Shown: positions 42,583-55,424 of the stretch, piece after piece
How positions within the stretch are numbered: the first letter of the stretch is position 1
Layout: each line of letters opens with the position of its first letter
From: Sepiola atlantica
Taxonomy: Eukaryota > Mollusca > Cephalopoda > Sepiida > Sepiolidae
DNA: 64,000 nucleotides
Assembly (NCBI GenBank): GCA_963556195.1
Contig: OY744531.1
Coordinates: 54,281,200 to 54,345,199, forward strand
Direction of reading: 5' to 3'
Notes under the pieces: generated by a model
The model's database searches: none
Seen by the model: the letters and a program-made list of their open reading frames with translations, nothing else
What the model was told of the DNA's origin: nothing
Position numbers and translations under genes: made by a program

Positions 42583-45500
42583 CAACGTCCTAGATAGAGG
42601 TACTGTAGTGATAGGTTTGGATAATATTTTAACAGCATCTACGCTGAAAAGGATGGAGGGAATGGATAAGAGTTATTTCAGTAGTCCCCAGGAGGCCTCT
42701 TTGATTATCAAAGTACTCGGCGTTGTCCGGGAGAAAAGTGCTCAATATCCTAGATAGAGCTACTGTAGTGATAGGTTTGGAAAATATTTTAACGCCATCT
42801 TCGTTCCCCTTTGGACTATTTCGCAGATCCGAAGGAGAGAGGATACCTAAGGGATTTCAGGAGTGCTCATGAAGCCTCCTCGATTTTCAAAGTACTCGGC
42901 GTTGTCCGGGAGAAAAGTGCTCAATATCCTAGATAGAGCTACTGTAGTGATAGGTTTAGAAAATATTTTAATGCCATCTTCGTTCCCCTTTGGACAATTT
43001 TGCAGATGAAAAGGAGGGAGGATACCTAACTGATTTCAGTTGTCCCCAGGAGGCCTCTTTGATTTTCAAAGTACTCGGCGTTGTCCGGGAAAAAAGTGCT
43101 CAATGTCCTAGATAGAGCTACTGTAGTGATAGGTTTGGATAATATTTTAACAGCATCTACGCTGAAAAGGATGGGGGAATGGATAAGAATTATTTCAGTA
43201 GTCCCCAGGAGGCCTCTTTGATTTTGAAATACTCGGCGTTGTCCGGGAGAAAAGTGCTCAATATCCTAGATAGAGCTACTGTAGTGATAGGTTTGGAAAA
43301 TATTTTAACGCCATCTTCGTTCCCCTTTGGACCATTTCGCAGATCCGAAGGAGAGAGGATACCTAAGGGATTTCAGGAGTGCTCATGAAGCCTCCTCGAT
43401 TTTCAAAGTACTCGGCGGTGTCCGGGAGAAAAGTGCTCAATATCCTAGATAGAGCTACTGTAGTGATAGGTTTAGAACATATTTTAACCCCATCTTCGTT
43501 CCCCTTTGGACAATTTTGCAGATGAAAAGGAGAGAATGATACCTAAGTGATTTCAGTAGTCCCCAGGAGGCCTCTTTGATTTTCAAAGTACTCGGCGTTG
43601 TCCGGGAAAAAAGTGCTCAATGTCCTAGATAGAGCTACTGTAGTGATAGGTTTGGATAATATGTTAACAGCGTCTACGCTGAAAAGGATGGGGAATCGAT
43701 AAGAGTTATTTCAGTAGTGCTCAGGAGGCCTCTTCGATTTTGAAATACTCGGCGTTGTCCGGGAGAAAAGTGCTCAATATTCTAGATAGAGCTACTGTAG
43801 TGATAGGTTTGGAAAATATTTTAACGCCATCTTCGTTCTTCTTTGGACTATTTCGCAGATCAGAAGGAGAGAGGATACCTAAGTGATTTCAGTAGTCCCC
43901 AGGAGGCCTCCTTTATTATCAAAGTACTCGGCGTTGTCCGGGAGAAAAGTGCTCAATGTCCTAGATAGAGCTACTGTAGTGATAGGTTTGGAAAATATTT
44001 TAACGCCATCTTCGTTCCTCTTTGGACTATTTCGCAGATCAGAAGGAGCGAGGATACCTAAGGGATTTCAGGAGTGCTCATGAAGCCTCCTCGATTTTCA
44101 AAGTACTTGGCGTTGTCCGGGAGAAAAGTGCTCAAACTCCTAGATAGAGCTACTGTAGTGATAAGTTTAGAAAATATTTTAACGCCATCTTCGTTCCTCT
44201 TTGGACAATTTTGCAGATGAAAAGGAGGGAGGATACCTAACTGATTGCAGTTGTCCCCAGGAGGCCTCTTTGATTTTCAAAGTACTCGGCGTTGTCCGGG
44301 AAAAAAGTGCTCAATGTCCTAGATAGAGCTACTGTAGTGATAGGTTTGGATAATATTTTAACAGCATCTACGCTAAAAAGAATGGGGGAATGGATAAGAA
44401 TTATTTCAGTAGTCCCCAGGAGGCCTCTTTGATTTTGAAATACTCGGCGTTGTCCGGGAGAAAAGTGCTCAATATCCTAGATAGAGCTACTGTAGTGATA
44501 GGTTTGGAAAATATTTTAACGCCATCTTCGTTCTTCTTTGGACTATTTCGCAGATCAGAAGGAGAGAGGATACCTAAGTGATTTCAGTAGTCCCCAGGAG
44601 GCCTCCTTTATTATCAAAGTACTCGGCGTTGTCCGGGAGAAAAGTGCTCAATGTCCTAGATAGAGCTACTGTAGTGATAGGTTTGGAAAATATTTAAACG
44701 CCATCTTCGTTCCCCTTTGGACTATTTCGCAGATCAGAAGGAGAGAGGATACCTAAGGGATTTCAGGAGTGCTCATGAAGCCTCCTCGATTTTCAAAGTA
44801 CTCGGCGTTGTCCGGGAGAAAAGTTCTCAATATCCTAGATAGATCTACTGTAGTGATAGGTTTGGAAAATATTTTAACGCCATCTTCGTTCCTCTTTGGA
44901 CTATTTCGCAGATCAGAAGGAGAGAGGATACCTAAGGGATTTCAGGAGTGCTCATGAAGCCTCCTCGATTTTCAAAGTACTTGGCGTTGTCCGGGAGAAA
45001 AGTGCTCAAACTCCTAGATAGAGCTACTGTAGTGATAAGTTTAGAAAATATTTTAACGCCATCTTCGTTCCTCTTTGGACAATTTTGCAGATGAAAAGGA
45101 GGGAGGATACCTAACTGATTGCAGTTGTCCCCAGGAGGCCTCTTTGATTTTCAAAGTACTCGGCGTTGTCCGGGAAAAAAGTGCTCAATGTCCTAGATAG
45201 AGCTACTGTAGTGATAGGTTTGGATAATATTTTAACAGCATCTACGCTAAAAAGAATGGGGGAATGGATAAGAATTATTTCAGTAGTCCCCAGGAGGCCT
45301 CTTTGATTTTGAAATACTCGGCGTTGTCCGGGAGAAAAGTGCTCAATATCCTAGATAGAGCTACTGTAGTGATAGGTTTGGAAAATATTTTAACGCCATC
45401 TTCGTTCCCCTTTGGACTATTTCGCAGATCCGAAGGAGAGAGGATACCTAAGGGATTTCAGGAGTGCTCATGAAGCCTCCTCGATTTTAAAAGTACTCGG

Positions 45501-48500
45501 CGTTGTCCGGGAGAAAAGTGCTCAATGTCCTAGATAGAGCTACTGTAGTGATAGGTTTAGAAAATATTTTAACGCCATCTTCTTTCCCCTTTGGACAATT
45601 TTGCAGATGAAAAGGAGGGAGGATACCTAACTGATTTCAGTTGTCCCCAGGAGGCCTCTTTGATTTTCAAAGTACTCGGCGTTGTCCGGGAAAAAAGTGC
45701 TCAATGTCCTAGATAGAGCTACTGTAGTGATAGGTTTGGATAATATTTTAACAGCATCTACGCTGAAAAGGATGGGGGAATGGATAAGAATTATTTCAGT
45801 AGTCCCCAGGAGGCCTCTTTGATTTTGAAATACTCGGCGTTGTCCGGGAGAAAAGTGCTCAATATCCTAGATAGAGCTACTGTAGTGATAGGTTTGGAAA
45901 ATATTTTAACGCCATCTTCGTTCCCCTTTGGACTATTTCGCAGATCAGAAGGAGAGAGGATACCTAAGTGATTTCAGTAGTCCCCAGGAGGCCTCCTTTA
46001 TTATCAAAGTACTCGGCGGTGTCCGGGAGAAAAGTGCTCAATGTCCTAGATAGAGCTACTGTAGTGATAGGTTTGGAAAATATTTTAACGCCATCTTCGT
46101 TCCCCTTTGGACAATTTTGCAGATGAAAAGGAGGGAGGATACCTAACTAATTTCAGTTGTCCCCAGGAGGCCTCTTTGATTTTCAAAGTACTCGGCGTTG
46201 TCCGGGAAAAAAGTGCTCAATGTCCTAGATAGAGCTACTGTAGTGATAGGTTTGGATAATATTTTAACAGCATCTACGCTGAAAAGGATGGGGGAATGGA
46301 TAAGAATTATTTCAGTAGTCCCCAGGAGGCCTCTTTGATTTTGAAATACTCGGCGTTGTCCGGGAGAAAAGTGCTCAATATCCTAGATAGAGCTACTGTA
46401 GTGATAGGTTTGGAAAATATTTTAACGCCATCTTCGTTCCCCTTTGGACCATTTCGCAGATCCGAAGGAGAGAGGATACCTAAGGGATTTCAGGAGTGCT
46501 CATGAAGCCTCCTCGATTTTCAAAGTACTCGGCGGTGTCCGGGAGAAAAGTGCTCAATATCCTAGATAGAGCTACTGTAGTGATAGGTTTAGAACATATT
46601 TTAACCCCATCTTCGTTCCCCTTTGGACAATTTTGCAGATGAAAAGGAGAGAATGATACCTAAGTGATTTCAGTAGTCCCCAGGAGGCCTCTTTGATTTT
46701 CAAAGTACTCGGCGTTGTCCGGGAAAAAAGTGCTCAATGTCCTAGATAGAGCTACTGTAGTGATAGGTTTGGATAATATGTTAACAGCGTCTACGCTGAA
46801 AAGGATGGGGAATCGATAAGAGTTATTTCAGTAGTGCTCAGGAGGCCTCTTCGATTTTGAAATACTCGGCGTTGTCCGGGAGAAAAGTGCTCAATATTCT
46901 AGATAGAGCTACTGTAGTGATAGGTTTGGAAAATATTTTAACGCCATCTTCGTTCTTCTTTGGACTATTTCGCAGATCAGAAGGAGAGAGGATACCTAAG
47001 TGATTTCAGTAGTCCCCAGGAGGCCTCCTTTATTATCAAAGTACTCGGCGTTGTCCGGGAGAAAAGTGCTCAATGTCCTAGATAGAGCTACTGTAGTGAT
47101 AGGTTTGGAAAATATTTAAACGCCATCTTCGTTCCCCTTTGGACTATTTCGCAGATCAGAAGGAGAGAGGATACCTAAGGGATTTCAGGAGTGCTCATGA
47201 AGCCTCCTCGATTTTCAAAGTACTCGGCGTTGTCCGGGAGAAAAGTGCTCAATATCCTAGATAGATCTACTGTAGTGATAGGTTTGGAAAATATTTTAAC
47301 GCCATCTTCGTTCCTCTTTGGACTATTTCGCAGATCAGAAGGAGAGAGGATACCTAAGGGATTTCAGGAGTGCTCATGAAGCCTCCTCGATTTTCAAAGT
47401 ACTTGGCGTTGTCCGGGAGAAAAGTGCTCAATATCCTAGATAGAGCTACTGTAGTGATAAGTTTAGAAAATATTTTAACGCCATCTTCGTTCCTCTTTGG
47501 ACAATTTTGCAGATGAAAAGGAGGGAGGATACCTAACTGATTGCAGTTGTCCCCAGGAGGCCTCTTTGATTTTCAAAGTACTCGGCGTTGTCCGGGAAAA
47601 AAGTGCTCAATGTCCTAGATAGAGCTACTGTAGTGATAGGTTTGGATAATATTTTAACAGCATCTACGCTAAAAAGAATGGGGGAATGGATAAGAATTAT
47701 TTCAGTAGTCCCCAGGAGGCCTCTTTGATTTTGAAATACTCGGCGTTGTCCGGGAGAAAAGTGCTCAATATCCTAGATAGAGCTACTGTAGTGATAGGTT
47801 TGGAAAATATTTTAACGCCATCTTCGTTCCCCTTTGGACTATTTCGCAGATCCGAAGGAGAGAGGATACCTAAGGGATTTCAGGAGTGCTCATGAAGCCT
47901 CCTCGATTTTAAAAGTACTCAGCGTTGTCCGGGAGAAAAGTGCTCAATGTCCTAGATAGAGCTACTGTAGTGATAGGTTTAGAAAATATTTTAACGCCAT
48001 CTTCTTTCCCCTTTGGACAATTTTGCAGATGAAAAGGAGGGAGGATACCTAACTGATTTCAGTTGTCCCCAGGAGGCCTCTTTGATTTTCAAAGTACTCG
48101 GCGTTGTCCGGGAAAAAAGTGCTCAATGTCCTAGATAGAGCTACTGTAGTGATAGGTTTGGATAATATTTTAACAGCATCTACGCTGAACAGGATGGGGG
48201 AATGGATAAGAATTATTTCAGTAGTCCCCAGGAGGCCTCTTTGATTTTGAAATACTCGGCGTTGTCCGGGAGAAAAGTGCTCAATATCCTAGATAGAGCT
48301 ACTGTAGTGATAGGTTTGGAAAATATTTTAACGCCATCTTCGTTCCCCTTTGGACTATTTCGCAGATCAGAAGGAGAGAGGATACCTAAGTGATTTCAGT
48401 AGTCCCCAGGAGGCCTCCTTTATTATCAAAGTACTCGGCGGTGTCCGGGAGAAAAGTGCTCAATGTCCTAGATAGAGCTACTGTAGTGATAGGTTTGGAA

Positions 48501-51500
48501 AATATTTTAACGCCATCTTCGTTCCCCTTTGGACTATTTCGCAGATCAGAAGGAGAGAGGATACCTAAGGGATTTCAGGAGTGCTCATGAAGCCTCCTCG
48601 ATTTTCAAAGTACTCGGCGTTGTCCGGGAGAAAAGTGCTCAATATCCTAGATAGAGCTACTGTAGTGATAGGTTTGGAAAATATTTTAACGCCATCTTCG
48701 TTCCCCTTTGGACTATTTCGCAGATCAGAAGGAGAGAGGATACCTAAGGGATTTCAGGAGTGCTCATGAAGCCTCCTCGATTTTCAAAGTACTTGGCGTT
48801 GTCCGGGAGAAAAGTGCTCAATATCCTAGATAGAGCTACTGTAGTGATAGGTTTGGAAAATATTTTAACGCCATCTTCGTTCCCCTTTGGACTATTTCGC
48901 AGATAAGAAGTAGAGAGGATACCAAAGTGATTTCAGTAGTCCCCAGGAGGCCTCCTTGATTATCAAAGTACTCGGCGTTGTCCGGGAGAAAAGTGCTCAA
49001 TGTCCTAGATAGAGCTACTGTAGTGATAGGTTTGGATAATATTTTAACAGCATCTACGCTGAAAAGGATGGGGGAATGGATAAGAATTATTTCAGTAGTC
49101 CCCAGGAGGCCTCTTTGATTTTGAAATACTCGGCGTTGTCCGGGAGAAAAGTGCTCAATATCCTAGATAGAGCTACTGTAGTGATAGGTTTGGAAAATAT
49201 TTTAACGCCATCTTCGTTCCCCTTTGGACTATTTCGCAGATCAGAAGGAGAGAGGATACCTAAGTGATTTCAGTAGTCCCCAGGAGGCCTCCTTTATTAT
49301 CAAAGTACTCGGCGTTGTCCGGGAGAAAAGTGCTCAATGTCCTAGATAGAGCTACTGTAGTGATAGGTTTGGAAAATATTTTAACGCCATCTTCGTTCCC
49401 CTTTGGACTATTTCGCAGATCAGAAGGAGATAGGATACCTAAGGGATTTCAGGAGTGCTCATGAAGCCTCCTCGATTTTCAAAGTACTCGGCGTTGTCCG
49501 GGAGAAAAGTGCTCAATATCCTAGATAGATCTACTGTAGTGATAGGTTTGGAAAATATTTTAACGCCATCTTCGTTCCCCTTTGGACTATTTCGCAGATC
49601 AGAAGGAGAGAGGATACCTAAGGGATTTCAGGAGTGCTCATGAAGCCTCCTCGATTTTCAAAGTACTTGGCGTTGTCCGGGAGAAAAGTGCTCAATATCC
49701 TAGATAGAGCTACTGTAGTGATAAGTTTAGAAAATATTTTAACGCCATCTTCGTTCCCCTTTAGACAATTTTGCAGATGAAAAGGAGGGAGGATACCTAA
49801 CTGATTGCAGTTGTCCCCAGGAGGCCTCTTTGATTTTCAAAGTACTCGGCGTTGTCCGGGAAAAAAGTGCTCAATGTCCTAGATAGAGCTACTGTAGTGA
49901 TAAGTTTGGATAATATTTTAACAGCATCTACGCTAAAAAGGATGGGGGAATGGATAAGAATTATTTCAGTAGTCCCCAGGAGGCCTCTTTGATTTTGAAA
50001 TACTCGGCGTTGTCCGGGAGAAAAGTGCTCAATATCCTAGATAGAGCTACTGTAGTGATAGGTTTGGAAAATATTTTAACGCCATCTTCGTTCCCCTTTG
50101 GACTATTTCGCAGATCCGAAGGAGAGAGGATACCTAAGGGATTTCAGGAGTGCTCATGAAGCCTCCTCGATTTTAAAAGTACTCGGCGTTGTCCGGGAGA
50201 AAAGTGCTCAATGTCCTAGATAGAGCTACTGTAGTGATAGGTTTAGAAAATATTTTAACGCCATCTTCTTTCACCTTTGGACAATTTTGCAGATGAAAAG
50301 GAGGGAGGATACCTAACTGATTTCAGTTGTCCCCAGGAGGCCTCCTTTATTATCAAAGTACTCGGCGTTGTCCGGGAGAAAAGTGCTCAATGTCCTAGAT
50401 AGAGCTACTGTAGTGATAGGTTTGGAAAATATTTTAACGCCATGTTCGTTCCCCTTTGGACTATTTCGCAGATCAGAAGGAGATAGGATACCTAAGGGAT
50501 TTCAGGAGTGCTCATGAAGCCTCCTCGATTTTCAAAGTACTCGGCGTTGTCCGGGAGAAAAGTGCTCAATATCCTAGATAGAGCTACTGTAGTGATAGGT
50601 TTGGAAAATATTTTAACGCCATCTTCGTTCCCCTTTGGACTATTTCGCAGATCAGAAGGAGAGAGGATACCTAAGGGATTTCAGGAGTGCTCATGAAGCA
50701 TCCTCGATTTTCAAAGTACTTGGCGTTGTCCGGGAGAAAAGTGCTCAATATCCTAGATAGAGCTACTGTAGTGATAGGTTTGGAAAATATTTTAACGCCA
50801 TCTTCGTTCTCCTTTGGACTATTTCGCAGATAAGAAGTAGAGAGGATACCAAAGTGATTTCAGTAGTCCCCAGGAGGCCTCCTGGATTATCAAAGTACTC
50901 GGCGTTGTCCGGGAGAAAAGTGCTCAATGTCCTAGATAGAGCGACTGTAGTGATAGGTTTGGATAATATTTTAACAGCATCTACGCTGAAAAGGATGAGG
51001 GAATGGATAAGAATTATTTCAGTAGTTCCCAGGAGGCCTCTTTGATTTTGAAATACTCGGCGTTGTCCGGGAGAAAAGTGCTCAATATCCTAGATAGAGC
51101 TACTGTAGTGATAGGTTTGGAAAATATTTTAACGCCATCTTCGTTCCCCTTTGGACTATTTCGCAGATCCGAAGGAGAGAGGATACTTAAGGGATTTCAG
51201 GAGTGCTCATGAAGCCTCCTCGATTTTAAAAGTACTCGGCGTTGTCCGGGAGAAAAGTGCTCAATGTCCTAGATAGAGCTACTGTAGTGAATAGGTTTAG
51301 AAAATATTTTAACGCCATCTTCTTTCACCTTTGGACAATTTTGCAGATGAAAAGGAGGGAGGATACCTAACTGATTTCAGTTGTCCCCAGGAGGCCTCCT
51401 TTATTATCAAAGTACTCGGCGTTGTCCGGGAGAAAAGTGCTCAATGTCCTAGATAGAGCTACTGTAGTGATAGGTTTGGAAAATATTTTAACGCCATCTT

Positions 51501-53562
51501 CGTTCCCCTTTGGACTATTTCGCAGATCAGAAGGAGATAGGATACCTAAGGGATTTCAGGAGTGCTCATGAAGCCTCCTCGATTTTCAAAGTACTCGGCG
51601 TTGTCCGGGAGAAAAGTGCTCAATATCCTAGATAGAGCTACTGTAGTGATAGGTTTGGAAAATATTTTAACGCCATCTTCGTTCCCCTTTGGACTATTTC
51701 GCAGATCAGAAGGAGAGAGGATACCTAAGGGATTTCAGGAGTGCTCATGAAGCATCCTCGATTTTCAAAGTACTTGGCGTTGTCCGGGAGAAAAGTGCTC
51801 AATATCCTAGATAGAGCTACTGTAGTGATAGGTTTGGAAAATATTTTAACGCCATCTTCGTTCTCCTTTGGACTATTTCGCAGATAAGAAGTAGAGAGGA
51901 TACCAAAGTGATTTCAGTAGTCCCCAGGAGGCCTCCTGGATTATCAAAGTACTCGGCGTTGTCCGGGAGAAAAGTGCTCAATGTCCTAGATAGAGCTACT
52001 GTAGTGATAGGTTTGGATAATATTTTAACAGCATCTACGCTGAAAAGGATGGGGGAATGGATAAGAATTATTTCAGTAGTCCCCAGGAGGCCTCTTTGAT
52101 TTTGAAATACTCGGCGTTGTCCGGGAGAAAAGTGCTCAATATCCTAGATAGAGCTACTGTAGTGATAGGTTTGGAAAATATTTTAACGCCATCTTCGTTC
52201 CCCTTTGGACTATTTCGAAGATCCGAAGGAGAGAGGATACCTAAGTTATTTCAGGAGTGCTCATGAAGCCTTCTCGATTTTCAAAGTACTCGGCGTTGTC
52301 CGGGAGAAAAGTGCTCAATATCCTAGATAGAGCTACTGTAGTGATAGGTTTAGAAAATATTTTAACGCCATCTTCGTTCCCCTTTGGACAATTTTGCAGA
52401 TGAAAAGGAGGGAGGATACCTAACTGATTTCAGTTGTCCCCAGGAGGCCTCTTTGATTTTCAAAGTACTCGGCGTTGTCCGGGAAAAAAGTGCTCAATGT
52501 CCTAGATAGAGCTACTGTAGTGATAGGTTTGGATAATATTTTAACAGCATCTACGCTAAAAAGGATGGGGGAATGGATAAGAATTATTTCAGTAGTCCCC
52601 AGGAGGCCTCTTTGATTTTGAAATACTCGGCGTTGTCCGGGAGAAAAGTGCTCAATATCCTAGATAGAGCTACTGTAGTGATAGGTTTGGAAAATATTTT
52701 AACGCCATCTTCGTTCCCCTTTGGACTATTTCGCAGATCCGAAGGAGAGAGGATACCTAAGAGATTTCAGGAGTGCTCATGAAGCCTCCTCGATTTTAAA
52801 AGTACTCGGCGTTGTCCGGGAGAAAAGTGCTCAATATCCTAGATAGAGCTACTGTAGTGATAGGTTTAGAAAATATTTTAACGCCATCTTCTTTCCCCTT
52901 TGGACAATTTTGCAGATGAAAAGGAGGGAGGATACCTAACTGATTTCAGTTGTCCCCAGGAGGCCTCTTTGATTTTCAAAGTACTCGGCGCTGTCTGGGA
53001 AAAAAAGTGATGACTGTCCTATATAGAGTAACTGTAGTGATAGTTTGGATAATATTTTAACGCCATATTCGTTCCCCTTTGGACTATTTCGCAGATCAGT
53101 AGGAGAGAGGACACCTAAGTGATTTCAGTAGTCCTCAGGAGGCCTCCTTTATTATTAAAGTACTCAGCGTTGTCCGGGAGAAAAGTGCTCAATGTACTAG
53201 ATAGAGCTATAGTAGTGATAGGTTTGGAAAATATTTCAACGCCATCTTCGTTCCCCTTTGGACTATTTCGCAGATCAGAAGGAGAGAGGATACCTAAGTG
53301 ATTTCAGTAGTCCTCAGGAGGCATCCTTGATTATCAAAGTACTCGGCGTTGGCCGGGAGAAAAGTGCTCAATGTCCTAGATAGAGCTACTGTAGTGATAG
53401 GTTTGGAAAATATTTTAACGCCATCTTTGTTCCCCTTTGGACTATTTCGCAGATCAGAAGGAGAGAGGATACCTAAGTGATTTCAGTAGTACTCATGAGG
53501 CCTCCTTGATTTTCAAAGTACTCAGTGTTGTCCGAGAGAAATGTGCTCAATATCCTAGATAG
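42583..53562 (+). repeat. Satellite array: 179 bp and 158 bp monomers in higher-order arrangement
   Basis: About 11 kb and more than 60 monomers. Every monomer has TACTCGGCGTTGTCCGGGA, AAGTGCTCAA, CCTAGATAGAGCTACTGTAG and TGATAGGTTTGGA. Most are 179 bp; a variant with ACAGCATCTACGCTGAAAAG replacing the CGTTCCCCTTTGGAC part is 158 bp. Monomer starts measured at 48095, 48253, 48432, 48611 and 48790 give 158, 179, 179, 179. Short open frames of about 60-69 codons recur in each monomer but end at stops and are by-products. The right end (52985-53562) is more diverged. Confidence 0.95.
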
Positions 53563-53566
53563 AGCT

Positions 53567-54795
53567 ATGATAAAGACTATCATGAGAGGATTGAAAATGA
53601 TGAAGACTATCATGAGAGGATTTAAAATGATGAAGACTATCATGAGGGGATTGAAAATGATGAAGACTATCATGAGGGGATTGAAAATGATGTACACTAT
53701 CATGAGGGGATTGAAAATGATAAAGACTATCATGAGGGGATTGAAAATGATGAAGACTATCATAAGGGGATTGAAAATGATGAAGAATGTCATGAGAGGA
53801 TTGAAAATGATGAAGACTTTCATGAGAGGATCGAAAATGAAGAAGGATAGACTGACAGGATTGGAAATGATGAAGAATACCATGAGGGGATTTAAAATGA
53901 TGAATAATATCATGAGGGGATTGTAAAATGATGAAGAATATCATGAGAGGATTGAAAATGATGAAGACTATCATGAGAAGTTTGAAAATGATGAAGACTA
54001 TCATGAGAGGATTGAAAATGATGAAGACTGTCATGAGAGGATTGAAAATGATGAAGACTATCATGAGAGGATTGAAAATGATGAAGACTATCATGAGAGG
54101 ATTGAAAATGATGAAGACTATCATGAGGGAATTGAAAATGATGAAGACTATCATGAGGGGATTGAAAATGATGAAGAATGTCATGAGATGATTGAAAATG
54201 ATGAAGAATGTCATGAGATGATTGAAAATGATGAAGAATGTCATTAGAGGATTGAAAATGATGAAGAATGTCATTAGAGGATTGAAAATGATGAAGAATG
54301 TCATGAGAGGATTGAAAATTATAAAGAATAGACTGACAGGATTGGAAATGATGAAGAATACCATGAGAGGATTGAAAATGATGAATAATATCATGAAGGG
54401 ATTGAAAATGAGAAGAATATCATGAGGGGATCGAAAATGATGAAGAATATCATGAGGGGATTGAAAATGATGAAGAATATCATGAGGGGATCGAAAATAA
54501 TAAAGAATATCATGAGAGGATTGAAAAAATGAAGAATATCATGAGAGGATTGAAAATTATTAAGAATATCATGAGCGGATTGAAAATGATGAGGAATATT
54601 ACGAGAGGATTGAAAATGATGAAGAATATTATGAGGGGATTGAAAATGATTAATAGTATGAGGAGATTGAAAATGATGAAGAATATTATGAGGGGATTGA
54701 AAATGATTAATAGTATGAGGAGATCGAAAATGATGAATACAACGAGGGGAGTTAAAATGATGAAGGATATCATGAGGGGATTCAAAATATATAGT
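53567..54795 (+). repeat. 30 bp minisatellite, about 40 copies
   Basis: The unit is GAAAATGATGAAGACTATCA then TGAGAGGATT, with drift to GAATATCATGAGGGGATT at the right. The period is ten codons, so long frames stay open on both strands (279 codons on minus, 53555-54394; 153 on plus, 54529-54990). The minus frame would give a hydrophobic IIFNPLMIVF repeat. The array joins the last satellite monomer in the middle of its CTAGATAGAGCT motif. Confidence 0.9.
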
Positions 54796-55094
54796 ATGAA
54801 CACCGGGGCGGTTATAAGTACCTATATAGAAGGCGCAGACAGTGGTGGTACTTTTTATAGAAATAAGTCATACTATTGCCCTGTGAAACGTAGGATGAAA
54901 TGGTGGGGAAGAAACAGCTTTCGCAAAAGGCAAAATTTAAAAGTAGTGACCAGGGTAGATAAAAGTAGAAAGATAAAGAGACAGCTATAGAGAGAGAGGG
55001 AGAGAAATAGAAGTTTTAATATAAAGATGTTACACACGCGATTTTTCTTCAATTATGTTTTTATGACCCCGAGCAACGCCGGGTAGCCCCGCTA
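54796..55094 (+). mobile_element. Helitron-type 3' end after the minisatellite
   Basis: Unique sequence of about 240 bases ends in CCCCGAGCAACGCCGGGTAG, CCCCGCTAG|T at 55062-55094: a GC-rich stem, then CTAG followed by T. The arrays to the left may therefore lie within a large rolling-circle element whose 5' end could be 40538, but that pairing is unproven. Confidence 0.55.
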
Positions 55095-55199
55095 GTATAT
55101 ATATAAAGTAGACTTGATTTTCCCCCCTTTCGGCTACAAAACTCGCAACTCTATTCACCTTTTTCACTCGAGTGTGTTTCAAGAAATTTATGACTATTT

Positions 55200-55424
55200 T
55201 CGTCATCTACGTATTCATTCCTGCTCGAGCAGAAAGAGCCACTATGGTGTGCGACTTGTCAAGTACCATACACAGTGAAACACTTTATGTTAGAATGTGT
55301 TGATTTTGCTCTCATGCGACGAAAACACTACAATGTTGGTACAATGAAGGAACTATTTAAAGACATCAAAGTAGAAATCATAATGTCCTTCCTGAAAATG
55401 GTGGGTTCATACCCAAAAATTTAA
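55200..55424 (+). pseudogene. LINE ORF2 C-terminus (zinc-binding tail)
   Basis: The frame ending at TAA 55422-55424 reads LLEQKEPLWCATCQVPYTVK, HFMLECVDF and TMKELFKDIKVEIIMSFLKM, then VGSYPKI. CxxC...H...C followed by a FLKxxGxYxKI-like end is the C-terminal tail of RNase H-containing LINE ORF2 proteins, a different LINE group from the CR1-like pieces. Only the end is preserved. Confidence 0.7.

Noticed and set aside
43179..53301. More than 20 recurring frames of 60-69 codons in the satellite
   Set aside because: They are the same piece of each monomer, end at stops in every unit, and some depend on non-ATG starts. No protein feature.
53555..54394. 279-codon minus-strand open frame with hydrophobic repeats
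   Set aside because: It is entirely a 30 bp minisatellite; the period keeps all frames open, both strands are open, and there is no unique N- or C-terminal sequence.
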